This document shows, piece after piece, positions 1 through 7,374 of a DNA stretch of 64,000 nucleotides. How positions within the stretch are numbered: the first letter of the stretch is position 1; each line of letters starts with the position of its first letter. Origin of the DNA: Breoghania sp037026715. Lineage in GTDB: Bacteria > Pseudomonadota > Alphaproteobacteria > Rhizobiales > Stappiaceae. Location of the stretch: NCBI RefSeq assembly GCF_037026715.1, contig NZ_JBANCG010000010.1, positions 106,662 to 170,661 on the forward strand, in the 5' to 3' direction. A program made the position numbers and the translations under genes. Under the pieces are notes generated by a model. It ran no database searches, was not told the origin of the DNA, and worked only from the letters and a program-made list of their open reading frames with translations.

Positions 1-44
1 TCGGCCCGCTTTGCGAGAACAGCACGCCGATCCTGATTACGCTG

Positions 45-1490
45 TCACTCACGACCGTCCCGCGCCTCCCTCATCCGTCCCTCCAGTCCGCCGGCCAGCG
101 CCAGCAGCGCCTCGTCGGCGCCCGGCCGGCCCATCAGCATCAACCCCACCGGAAGCCCGGGCGCGTCGCCGGTCCCGGCATTGGCAACCGGCAGCGTCAC
201 GCAGGGAAGCCCGGCGAGATTGCCCAGCCAGCAGAACCACGTCATCGCGTCCTGCGTCGCGACCCGCCGGCCGCCGAATTCCTGCCAGTCCTCGCCGAGC
301 CGCGGCGCCACCACGGGAAGCGTCGGCAGCACCAGCGCATCCCAAGCCCCCAGCCCGTTGAGCAGAAGATCGACGAACCGCGCCCGGATCGCCTGCGCCT
401 CCAGGTATTCTGGCCCCGAAAGCCGCATGCCGGCCTCCAGATGGGCCCGCGTCACGGGCGAGAAGCCCTCGGGGCAGGCGGCCAGCAAGGGTGCGTGATA
501 GGCGCTCGCCTCGCAATGGAGAATGGCCTCCCAGGCGGCGAAATAGCCTCCCGCATCGGGAAGGTCCACCGTTTCGCACGCGGCCCCCGAATTCGAAAGC
601 GCACGCGAGAGCGCCGCGCCCACCTCGTCGGAACGCTCAAGGTCCGCGCCCTCCAGAGACAAGAGACGCGGCACCGCACCGCCGGCGACATCCGGCGCGG
701 GCATGGCATAGGGGCGGGCGGCAAAGGTGGTGCGGTCGCCCGCATCCGGCCCCAGGAAGAAGGGCAGCAGATGGGCGAGATCGGCGAGGGTGCCGGCGAT
801 CGGGCCGGGCGCGTCGAGCGACCAGCTCAGCGGCAGCACGCCCCGGCGCGAGGCCCGGCCATAGCTCGGCTTGAAGCCGCAGACGCCGCAGGCGGCCGCC
901 GGAATGCGCACCGAGCCGCCGGTATCGCTGCCCAGCGCCGCCGCGACGATGCCCGCCGCAACAGCGGCCGCCGAGCCGCCGCTGCTGCCGCCGGTGATCC
1001 GCGTCGTGTCGCGCGGATTGCGGGTCGGGCCGATGCTGGAAGCGGTGTTGGTCGCCCCGTAGGCCCATTCGTGCATGTTGGTCTTGCCGAAGATCACCGC
1101 CCCGCCGGCGCGCAGGTTGGCGACGATGCGGGCATCCTCGCCGGCCGGCTCCAGCGGCAGGGCGTTGGAACAGGCTGTGGTGGGGTAGTCGCGGGTCAGG
1201 TAATTGTCCTTGACCGCGATCGGCACCCCGTCGAGAGGCCCGAGCGGCCGGCCGGCCTTGCGCCGGGCATCGGCGGCTTCGGCCTGAACCATCACCACGG
1301 CGCGATCCAGCGCCACGAAGGCGTTGAGATCGCGCCGGGCCTCGGCCCGTTCCAGCGCACGTTCGGCAAGGGTCAGCGGCGTCTCGGCGCCGCCTTCAAG
1401 CGCGCTCACCTGCCAGCTCAGGCTGCCCGCAGGCGTGTTGGCAGGCGTATCGGCGGGCGTGTCGGCGGGGCTAGCGTTCACGGCTGTCAT
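45..1490 (-). CDS. Amidase, AtzE-like (amidase signature family)
   Basis: Hydrolyses a C-N amide bond; the exact substrate is unknown. The 481-aa protein carries the amidase-signature core: Lys94 in AVKDNY, the Gly/Ser-rich GGSSGGSAAA at about 168-176, and Ser193 in DTGGSVRIP. These fit the Lys-cisSer-Ser triad of the family. The length is normal. The N-terminus holds a low-complexity ADTPADTPANTPA stretch. The ATG overlaps the end of the small gene before it, and the gene closes an operon with an amide/urea-type ABC importer, so the likely role is hydrolysis of the imported amide. AtzE-type amidohydrolases act on carboxybiuret-like compounds together with a small AtzG partner, which fits the neighbouring small gene. 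Family assignment is secure; substrate is inferred. Confidence 0.9.
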   Translation of the reverse strand: MTAVNASPADTPADTPANTPAGSLSWQVSALEGGAETPLTLAERALERAEARRDLNAFVALDRAVVMVQAEAADARRKAGRPLGPLDGVPIAVKDNYLTRDYPTTACSNALPLEPAGEDARIVANLRAGGAVIFGKTNMHEWAYGATNTASSIGPTRNPRDTTRITGGSSGGSAAAVAAGIVAAALGSDTGGSVRIPAAACGVCGFKPSYGRASRRGVLPLSWSLDAPGPIAGTLADLAHLLPFFLGPDAGDRTTFAARPYAMPAPDVAGGAVPRLLSLEGADLERSDEVGAALSRALSNSGAACETVDLPDAGGYFAAWEAILHCEASAYHAPLLAACPEGFSPVTRAHLEAGMRLSGPEYLEAQAIRARFVDLLLNGLGAWDALVLPTLPVVAPRLGEDWQEFGGRRVATQDAMTWFCWLGNLAGLPCVTLPVANAGTGDAPGLPVGLMLMGRPGADEALLALAGGLEGRMREARDGRE

Positions 1491-1641
1491 CGAAGGCCTC
1501 CGGCTGGAAGAAATGCGCCGGCTCGGTGCCGGATCTGTCGCGGAAGCGGGAGAGCCCGGCGCGGATCCGCGTCAGGGTCCTTTCCACCCGCTCGTTCTGG
1601 TCCCGGTTCAGGGAATTCGCCTCGGGATCGCTCATCTTCAT
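1471..1641 (-). CDS. Small AtzG-like partner protein of the amidase
   Basis: A 56-aa ORF that starts on an ATG overlapping the stop of the ABC ATPase (TGATG) and ends 20 bases inside the amidase gene. This tight coupling is typical of a real gene. The residues ending EPAHFFQPEAF resemble the C-terminal end of DUF4089/AtzG proteins, small subunits that bind AtzE-type amidases. It would be a structural subunit without catalytic residues. The match rests on position, size and a short motif. It could instead be a non-conserved coupling ORF. Confidence 0.5.
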   Translation of the reverse strand: MKMSDPEANSLNRDQNERVERTLTRIRAGLSRFRDRSGTEPAHFFQPEAFDDSRER

Positions 1642-2339
1642 CAGACCCCCAGAAGTTCCTGCTGCAGGTCCTTGTCGGCCCTGAGCTTCTCGCGGTCCGT
1701 CTCCATGCGGATCTGACCCTTTTCCATGACGTAGGCCCGCCCGGCGATGGACAGGCAGAAATCGAGATCCTGCTCGGCGAGCAGGATGGCGATGCCGCGC
1801 TCCGCGTTGATGCGCTTGAGGATGCCGGCCATCTCGTCGACCAGCGAGGGCTGCACGCCCTCCGTCGGCTCGTCCAGCAACAGCACCCTCGGTTGCAGCG
1901 CCAGCGCGCGGGCAAGCGCCAGAATCTGCTGCTGGCCGCCGGAAAGCCCGCCGGCGAGGTCGTGCGCCTTGGGTTTCAGGAGCGGAAATTCCTCCAGCGC
2001 GTCGGCCACCGCCTCCTTGCCGGAATAGCCGTTCGTCTCCGCCGCCACGTGGATGTTCTCGATCACGGTCATGCGGGGAAAGACGAAGCGGCCCTGCGGC
2101 ACGTAGCCGAGGCCCATGCGCGCGCGTTTCGCCGGGGAGACCGGCGCGCGCTTGCCATCCACCTCCACGTGGCCGGCCATGGCCGGAATGAGCCCGGTGA
2201 TGAAGCGCATCAGGGTGGACTTGCCCACCCCGTTGCGGCCCAGCAGGGCCACGGCCTCGCCGCTCGCCACCGTCAGGCTGACATCGCGGATGATGGTGGT
2301 CTTGCCGTAGCCGCCGGTGGCGTTCTCGACCTTAAACAT
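1641..2339 (-). CDS. ABC transporter ATP-binding protein, LivF/UrtE type
   Basis: Cytoplasmic ATPase of a branched-chain amino acid/urea-family (HAAT) importer, 232 aa. Walker A is LLGRNGVGKSTL (about 33-44), the signature is LSGGQQQ (about 134-140) and Walker B is VLLLDEPTEG (about 155-164), followed by the switch His region. Length and the absence of a C-terminal extension match LivF/UrtE. It overlaps the fused permease-ATPase gene upstream by 8 bases. With that gene's own ATPase domain it would form the heterodimeric motor of the importer. Confidence 0.93.
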   Translation of the reverse strand: MFKVENATGGYGKTTIIRDVSLTVASGEAVALLGRNGVGKSTLMRFITGLIPAMAGHVEVDGKRAPVSPAKRARMGLGYVPQGRFVFPRMTVIENIHVAAETNGYSGKEAVADALEEFPLLKPKAHDLAGGLSGGQQQILALARALALQPRVLLLDEPTEGVQPSLVDEMAGILKRINAERGIAILLAEQDLDFCLSIAGRAYVMEKGQIRMETDREKLRADKDLQQELLGV

Positions 2340-4149
2340 GCTCCCGCCTCCCCAGATAGATGTCGAGCACGTGATCGTCGGCCCGCAGCGTCTCGATATC
2401 GCCCTCGGCGAAGACCTCGCCCTGGTGCAGCACGGTCACGTGCCCCTCCAGCGTGCGCACGAATTCCATGTCGTGCTCGACCACGACGACGGTGGTGTAG
2501 CGGGCCAGCACCCGGACGAGACGCGACAGCTCGCCGGTCTCCTCCCTGGTCATGCCGGCGGCCGGTTCGTCCAGCAGCACCACGCGCGGGGCGAGACACA
2601 GCACCATGCCGATATCCAGCCATTGCTGCTGGCCGTGCGACAGGGCGCCGGCCTCCACCGCGCTCTGGGCGCCGAAGCCGAGCATGGAGAGGATCTCGCC
2701 CGTCACCGCATCGGCCGCCGCACGGTCCTTCAGACGCGAATGGGCGGCGATCCACAGGTTTTCGTGGACGGTGAGATCGGCGAAGACCTGCGGTTTCTGG
2801 TTCTTGACGCCCATGCCGGCGTGAACGCGCGCCGATATCGGCATGTGGGTGACATCCTCGCCGGCGATCGTCACCGCGCCGCCCTGCGGGTCGTAGATGC
2901 CGATGCAGGTCTTGAGGAACGAGCTCTTGCCCGCCCCGTTCGGCCCGATCAGCGAGAACGGCCGGCCGGGGGTGAAGGAGAGCGAGACCCTGTTGACCGG
3001 CACGACGCCGCCGAAGCGCTTGTAGAGATCTTGCGTTTTGAGCGGCTTCGCCGGCCCCGCCCGGTTCTGGGCCTCGATGAGGATCGCCTCCAGCGCCTCC
3101 GCCTCGATGGAGACGGCACCGGCCGAGCGCGCCGCGTCGTTGGGGTCGGGCAGGAAGCGGCGCCATGCGGCATCGAGCGCGCCGAGAATGCCGTCCTTGA
3201 GGAACAGCACCAGCAGCACCAGCACGATGCCGAGGATGAGCGTCGTCTGGCCGCCGACCGCGCCTCCGCCCAGCCAGAAGGACAGACCGCCGATGACCAG
3301 GGCGCCGACGAAGGGGCCGGCCAGCGAACCGAGACCGCCCACCAGCACGTAGATCGGCACCAGCAGCGCCTCCTGCACGGAGAAGATGGAGGGATTGAGA
3401 TAGTTCGCCCAGCCGCCGAACAGCGCGCCGGCGAGCCCGGCCACCGCGCCCGAATAGGCAAAGCCCAGCACCTGGAAACGGCGCACGTCATAGCCCAGCA
3501 GCTCCGCCTTCTGGGCATCGAGACGGATGCAGTCGATGACCTTGCCGAAGGTGCCGCGCCACAGCTGGCGGGTCAGGAAGTAGACGGCCGCGGAGATGGC
3601 GACGACGAGCATCAGTCCCGCCGCCGGCGAGAGCGTCTCGGCCTTTTCGCCGAAGCCCAGCACGAAGCCGGGAATGTTCGACATGCCGTTGTCGCCGCCG
3701 ATGCGCGCCGCGCCGATATCGAGCTTGAAGGACTGGCTCACCGACCACAGCAGCAGCGTGAAGGTGTAGGAGAGAATGGTGCTCTGCAGCGGGCCCATGC
3801 GGGCATAGAAGATGATCCAGCCGAGCGCGGCGGCGACGAGGCCGCCGACGATCATGCCCGCCGGCAGCGCCCAGATCACCGAATTGCCGGTGACCGCGGC
3901 CATGTTGATGGCGGCGACGGAGCCCATGTAGCCGCCGAGGCCGTAGAAGGCGGTCTGCGCCAGCGAGAGAAAGCCGCCGCGCCCCCACACCACATCGAGG
4001 CTCAGGCCCAGAAGGCCGAAGATCACCCAGGAGGTGGCCACATAGGCGAGGTAGGGATCGATCAGATTTGCCGAGACGAGGGCCGCGAGCGTCGCCACCG
4101 CCGGGAAGACGAGCCCGGCATTGTCATGAAGTCTCTGGGAAAGGGTCAT
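2332..4149 (-). CDS. Fused ABC permease-ATPase (LivM-LivG fusion)
   Basis: A 605-aa protein joining two subunits usually encoded separately. Residues about 1-330 form a LivM/UrtC-type permease with many hydrophobic helices and the EAA-like loop GNVIDCIRLDAQ-type region near residue 205. Residues about 365-605 form a LivG/UrtD ATPase with Walker A SLIGPNGAGKSS, signature LSHGQQQ and Walker B VVLLDEPAAG. The linker contains an Ala/Glu-rich segment. The ATPase end is LivG-like, with a C-terminal tail ending in YLGRREHV. The gene lies 10 bases after the LivH gene, in one operon. Fusions of this kind are known in the family but less common than separate genes. Confidence 0.9.
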   Translation of the reverse strand: MTLSQRLHDNAGLVFPAVATLAALVSANLIDPYLAYVATSWVIFGLLGLSLDVVWGRGGFLSLAQTAFYGLGGYMGSVAAINMAAVTGNSVIWALPAGMIVGGLVAAALGWIIFYARMGPLQSTILSYTFTLLLWSVSQSFKLDIGAARIGGDNGMSNIPGFVLGFGEKAETLSPAAGLMLVVAISAAVYFLTRQLWRGTFGKVIDCIRLDAQKAELLGYDVRRFQVLGFAYSGAVAGLAGALFGGWANYLNPSIFSVQEALLVPIYVLVGGLGSLAGPFVGALVIGGLSFWLGGGAVGGQTTLILGIVLVLLVLFLKDGILGALDAAWRRFLPDPNDAARSAGAVSIEAEALEAILIEAQNRAGPAKPLKTQDLYKRFGGVVPVNRVSLSFTPGRPFSLIGPNGAGKSSFLKTCIGIYDPQGGAVTIAGEDVTHMPISARVHAGMGVKNQKPQVFADLTVHENLWIAAHSRLKDRAAADAVTGEILSMLGFGAQSAVEAGALSHGQQQWLDIGMVLCLAPRVVLLDEPAAGMTREETGELSRLVRVLARYTTVVVVEHDMEFVRTLEGHVTVLHQGEVFAEGDIETLRADDHVLDIYLGRREHV

Positions 4150-4159
4150 GGAATGCGGC

Positions 4160-5026
4160 CTACAGCTTGCGGCGCCATCTGGCGGAAATCCCGAGGGGAT
4201 AGAGCCAGAGCAGGGCGGCCGTGATCAGGAAGAAGAAGACGTCGCCGGCGACCGAGGTCAGGAAGCTGGCGGTGATCGAGGCGCCGCCGCCGAGCCCCAG
4301 CGTCGTCAGCACCGAGCCGGTGAGGGTGACGGGACCGGCCACGACGACCGCGAGAAACGCCTTGATGACGAAAGCGAAGCCCATGGAGGGGGTGGCGGGC
4401 ACGATGGGCAGCAGCACCGCGCCGGCGAAACCGGCGAGGCCGCAGCCGAGCGCGAAGGTCATGGTGTTCACCCGCGCCGCCTCGATGCCGATGGCCTGCG
4501 CCATTTCCGGCTCCTGGATCGCGGCGCGCGCCTTCATGCCGTAGACGCTGCGCGTCATCAGAAGGTAGACGAAGCCGGCCATGGCCAGCGCCACCGCGAT
4601 CATCGCCAGCGGATAGCCGGCGAGGCTGTAGTCGCCGATGGTGACGTTGAAGCGCGGCATGCCGATGCCGGGGGTGACGGTGCCGAAGATCAGCACGGCG
4701 AGCTGGTAGAAGGCGATGGAAATGCCCCAGGTCGCGAGCATCGTGTCGAAGATGCGCCCGTAGAGCCGGTTGATCACGAGTATTTCCACCAGCGCCCCGA
4801 TGAGCATGGTGACGGCCACCGCGATGGGGATGGAGAGGGCGAAGGGAACGCCCATCCGCGTCGCGGTCAGCGCCGTGTAGGCGCCGATCATGAGGAACTC
4901 GCCATGCGCCAGGTTGATGACGCCCATCAGGCCGAAGACGACGGCAAGGCCGATCGTGGCGATGAGCAGGATGGCGGCGCTGGACAGCGACGACAGCAGG
5001 ACGGTCGCCAGATAGTCGATTTCCAT
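4160..5026 (-). CDS. ABC transporter permease, LivH/UrtB type
   Basis: Inner-membrane permease of the importer, 288 aa, mostly hydrophobic with about eight helices and the family hallmark GVINLAHGEFLMIGAY near residues 40-55. A longer in-frame start at 5041 is a TTG. The ATG at 5026 is preferred because a GGGGAG ribosome site lies 7 bases before it. It pairs with the LivM half of the fused protein downstream. Secure family call; the substrate is set by the binding protein. Confidence 0.93.
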   Translation of the reverse strand: MEIDYLATVLLSSLSSAAILLIATIGLAVVFGLMGVINLAHGEFLMIGAYTALTATRMGVPFALSIPIAVAVTMLIGALVEILVINRLYGRIFDTMLATWGISIAFYQLAVLIFGTVTPGIGMPRFNVTIGDYSLAGYPLAMIAVALAMAGFVYLLMTRSVYGMKARAAIQEPEMAQAIGIEAARVNTMTFALGCGLAGFAGAVLLPIVPATPSMGFAFVIKAFLAVVVAGPVTLTGSVLTTLGLGGGASITASFLTSVAGDVFFFLITAALLWLYPLGISARWRRKL

Positions 5027-5077
5027 GAATTCTCCCCTCAAGACTTTCCCCCCGAAGGATGTCTCCCCGCACGCCCT

Positions 5078-5117
5078 CCATCGTCATTGCCCGGCTTCGT
5101 CCGGGTGATGACGATGG
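5078..5117. repeat. Hairpin-forming intergenic repeat
   Basis: A near-perfect inverted repeat with arms CCATCGTCAT and ATGACGATGG around a CCGG/CCGGG core and a CTTCG loop. It lies between the substrate-binding protein gene and the permease genes, where importer operons often place a stem-loop that lowers expression of the downstream genes. A related TTGCCCGG...CCGGACAATGACG element is near 34838-34866, so it also belongs to a dispersed palindromic repeat family. Confidence 0.75.
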
Positions 5118-5257
5118 CGGGATGGTCTTCGCGAAGAGACGCCCGCTCCGTTTTCCAGGTCGTGGAAAGTCCGTTCTTCCGGTTTTCATCGGGACATGAG
5201 AACGCCCCGGCGCGGGTCTGTCGGTTGCGGCGACCCCGCGCCGGGGCCGACGAAGAC

Positions 5258-6481
5258 CTATTCGCTCTCGGGGCTGAAGTGCTCGACCAGGTCGGGATTG
5301 GCCACCAGATCGCACTTCTGGTTCTCGTAGACGGGGGCGACGGCCTTGTAGGTCTGGATGATCTTGAAGCCGTGCCGATCGTCGCCCTCGGCGATGTAGA
5401 TGTTCTGCACCAGGTGGTGGGAGCCCGGCTCCAGCCGCACGGTGCCGTTGGGCGCCTCGAAGCTCAGCCCGCTTTCAAGCGCGGCGATGACGGGTCCGGT
5501 GTCCGTGGTCTCGGCCTGCTCGACCGCACGCGCCCACAGGTGCACGGCGTTCCACACGTCCACGGCCTCGGAGACGATCGGCTCGTCATCGCCGTATTTC
5601 GCGACCCACTTCTTGACGAATTCGGCATTGACCGGGTTGTCGACGACCATGAAGTAGCCCTGGTCGGCGATCAGCCCCTTGCCGGCCTCGGGCGAGACGA
5701 CGATCTGCTGGTTGCCGGACCCGTAATTGGTGGAAACGACGCCGATCGTGTCCTTGAGACCGGTCGCGGCGAACTGCTCCAGAAAGCCGGTCTGGTTGGC
5801 ACCCACGGGCAGGGCGACGATGTAGTCGGGCTTCGCCGCCTGGATCTTCTGGATGGTGGGGGCGTAGTCGGTGACGGTCAGCGCGAGGAAGTCCTCGCCG
5901 ACCACTTCGGCGCCCATCTTCTCGGCATATTCGCGCACCCAGTGGGCGGAGATGGTGCCGAAATTGTAGTCCGGCGCCATGATGTAGATCTTCTTGCCGT
6001 ACTTGAAGGTCGCCCAGTCGATCAGCACCGAGAGCTGCTGCGAGGCGGTGGGACCGGTGACGAAGGTCTGCTTGTCACAGGCGCCGCCCTCGTAGAGCGA
6101 GGAATAGAAATAGGGAATGTTGGCCCGGCGCACGATCGGCCGGATCGCCTCGCGCGAGGAACTTGTCAGACCCGCGAACAGCGCATCGACCTTGTCGCGC
6201 AGGATCGCGGTGTTGGCGTACTGGGTGTACTTGGAAAGCTCCGACTGGGCATCGTAGGAGACGACCTCGATCGGCTCGCCGAGCACGCCGCCATTGGCGT
6301 TGATCTCCTCCACGGCGAGCTGCAGGGCGTTGTTCTGCTGGATGCCGTAGATGTTGAGACCGCCGGTCAGATCGAAGATCGCGCCGATCTTCGGTGCCGC
6401 GCCAGCTGCCTGGGCGGTGAGCATGGCCGTCGCGACCACCCCCGCCCGGAAGATGCCGTTCCTCAGGATTCCGGTTTTCAT
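5258..6481 (-). CDS. Periplasmic substrate-binding protein, UrtA/AmiC-like
   Basis: A 407-aa type I periplasmic binding protein (Peripla_BP_5/6). Residues 1-28 are a Sec signal peptide ending AQAAGAA. The mature part starts KIGAIFDLTGGLNIYG, as in HAAT binding proteins. FYSSLYEGGACDKQTFVTG near 135-153 resembles the UrtA/AmiC motif (LYEG...TG), so urea, short amides or related compounds are likelier ligands than branched amino acids. It is the first gene of the importer-amidase operon. A CTGTTT/AAACAG inverted repeat at 6495-6510 lies in its leader, next to the ribosome site. Binding role is secure; ligand inferred. Confidence 0.9.
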   Translation of the reverse strand: MKTGILRNGIFRAGVVATAMLTAQAAGAAPKIGAIFDLTGGLNIYGIQQNNALQLAVEEINANGGVLGEPIEVVSYDAQSELSKYTQYANTAILRDKVDALFAGLTSSSREAIRPIVRRANIPYFYSSLYEGGACDKQTFVTGPTASQQLSVLIDWATFKYGKKIYIMAPDYNFGTISAHWVREYAEKMGAEVVGEDFLALTVTDYAPTIQKIQAAKPDYIVALPVGANQTGFLEQFAATGLKDTIGVVSTNYGSGNQQIVVSPEAGKGLIADQGYFMVVDNPVNAEFVKKWVAKYGDDEPIVSEAVDVWNAVHLWARAVEQAETTDTGPVIAALESGLSFEAPNGTVRLEPGSHHLVQNIYIAEGDDRHGFKIIQTYKAVAPVYENQKCDLVANPDLVEHFSPESE

Positions 6482-6727
6482 GATACGTGTCCCTCTGTTT
6501 TTTTAAACAGCAGAACACCTGAGAAAACGGGCCTGAAAACAAAAAAGCGACGCGCGTTGACCAAGTGTCCCGCTGCATCGCGTAGGAATGTACTGTGCGC
6601 CGTCGCACTATCTCACCTAAACCGCGGAGCGACGCGAAGTCAACCGGAAACCGGCATTTGTGCGTATCGCAGGGAGAGGCCAGGCGCGAGACCGGCAAGA
6701 GACCGGCGGATGTTGCCCGCCCTTCGG
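6482..6727. other. Upstream region of the importer operon
   Basis: No gene is visible. It holds the minus-strand promoter and leader of the substrate-binding protein gene, with TTGACT near 6637-6642 as a possible -35. The composition changes from AT-richer near the gene to GC-rich towards 6700, where the CA-rich tract begins. The junction between core and accessory DNA probably lies here. Confidence 0.4.
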
Positions 6728-6789
6728 CACACACTCACGAACGCACGCGCGCACGGACGAAGACAAGAACGAACGCACAGTACATTTCC
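6728..6789 (+). other. CA-rich, overdrive-like tract before border site RB1
   Basis: A run of ACGCAC/ACGAAC-type repeats on the plus strand ending about 10 bases before the nick-like site. A similar tract precedes the second start site (13574-13673), and none precedes the two end sites. In Ti plasmids the overdrive enhancer, read on the transferred strand, is also CA-rich and lies just 5' of the right-border nick. The resemblance is in composition and position, not in exact sequence. Confidence 0.4.
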
Positions 6790-6836
6790 CCCTATCCTGC
6801 GCGCCAGGGAGGATGACTCAGCAGGTCACGTGCGCC
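6790..6836 (+). other. Nick-like start border RB1 (T-DNA/oriT-type)
   Basis: A 47-bp sequence identical to 13674-13720. It begins CCCTATCCTGC, matching the YATCCTG^Y nick consensus shared by IncP oriT and by Agrobacterium borders (predicted cut between 6799 and 6800, plus strand). It continues into TGACTCA (6814-6820) and GTCACGTG (about 6825-6832), which look like eukaryotic bZIP and bHLH binding sites. The same 47 bp precede both leaderless long genes by about 540-555 bases. The match is seen; nicking is inferred. Confidence 0.5.
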
Positions 6837-7374
6837 CGATCCGCGGAGAGCGCCGGGGGCAGACCGGATCGTCGGCACGTGCCAAGACGCCAAGGCCAGG
6901 CAGCCATGCCGTGTTTTCCGGGCCATGTTTTCCGGGCCGCGTTTTCCGGCGAGGGGGGCAGGAGAGGACCAAGCGAGGGGATGACGTGTCCTCGTGACGT
7001 GTTCGCATGAGGGGAAACGGGGCGCAGCAGGTCTTGCAGGCGCGTAAGGTGGGGCGGAGAGGTCAGCAGGGCATGGGCCAGAAGGACATGGGCCAGAAGG
7101 GCATGGGAATGCGGGATCATTGGCCGGGCCTTGCCGGAAAATCGCGCAAAATGGCGTGATGCTGACGCCACCTCGGGCGAACCATTTGCCCGTCGGGGTT
7201 TCAAACCCTCCGACCGTCGAGGCCCCACGGCCATGCCAACGTCTATAAAGGACAGGCTCGCCCGCCCGTCATCGGGTTCTTTCTTTCCTCCTCATCATCA
7301 CCAGCACAGTTCACAAAACCCCAAAAACATTTTCGCATCTTTTCACACCAACGCTTTTCAACACCTGCCCAACC
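6814..7374 (+). promoter_or_regulatory. Eukaryote-like promoter and leader of the 1294-aa gene
   Basis: Elements in order: TGACTCA (6814-6820), CACGTG (about 6827-6832), ATGACGTGTCC (6981-6991, also found at 13980-13990 before the other gene), ATTGG, an inverted CCAAT box (about 7119), TATAAAG (7244-7250), a TTCTTTCTTTCCTCC pyrimidine tract (about 7279-7294), an A/C-rich leader, and CAACCATGTC around the start codon. There is no Shine-Dalgarno sequence. TATA, then CT tract, then an A/C leader and a CAxxATGxC start is the usual order in filamentous fungi. Short repeats (GTTTTCCGGGCC, 6911-6955; ATGGGCCAGAAGG, 7073-7106) also lie here. Confidence 0.45.

Noticed and set aside
441..6997. Three very long plus-strand open frames (441-2774, 2317-4224, 4148-6997)
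   Set aside because: They run opposite to clear importer and amidase genes, are rich in Arg, Gly and His, and show no domain. They are shadows.
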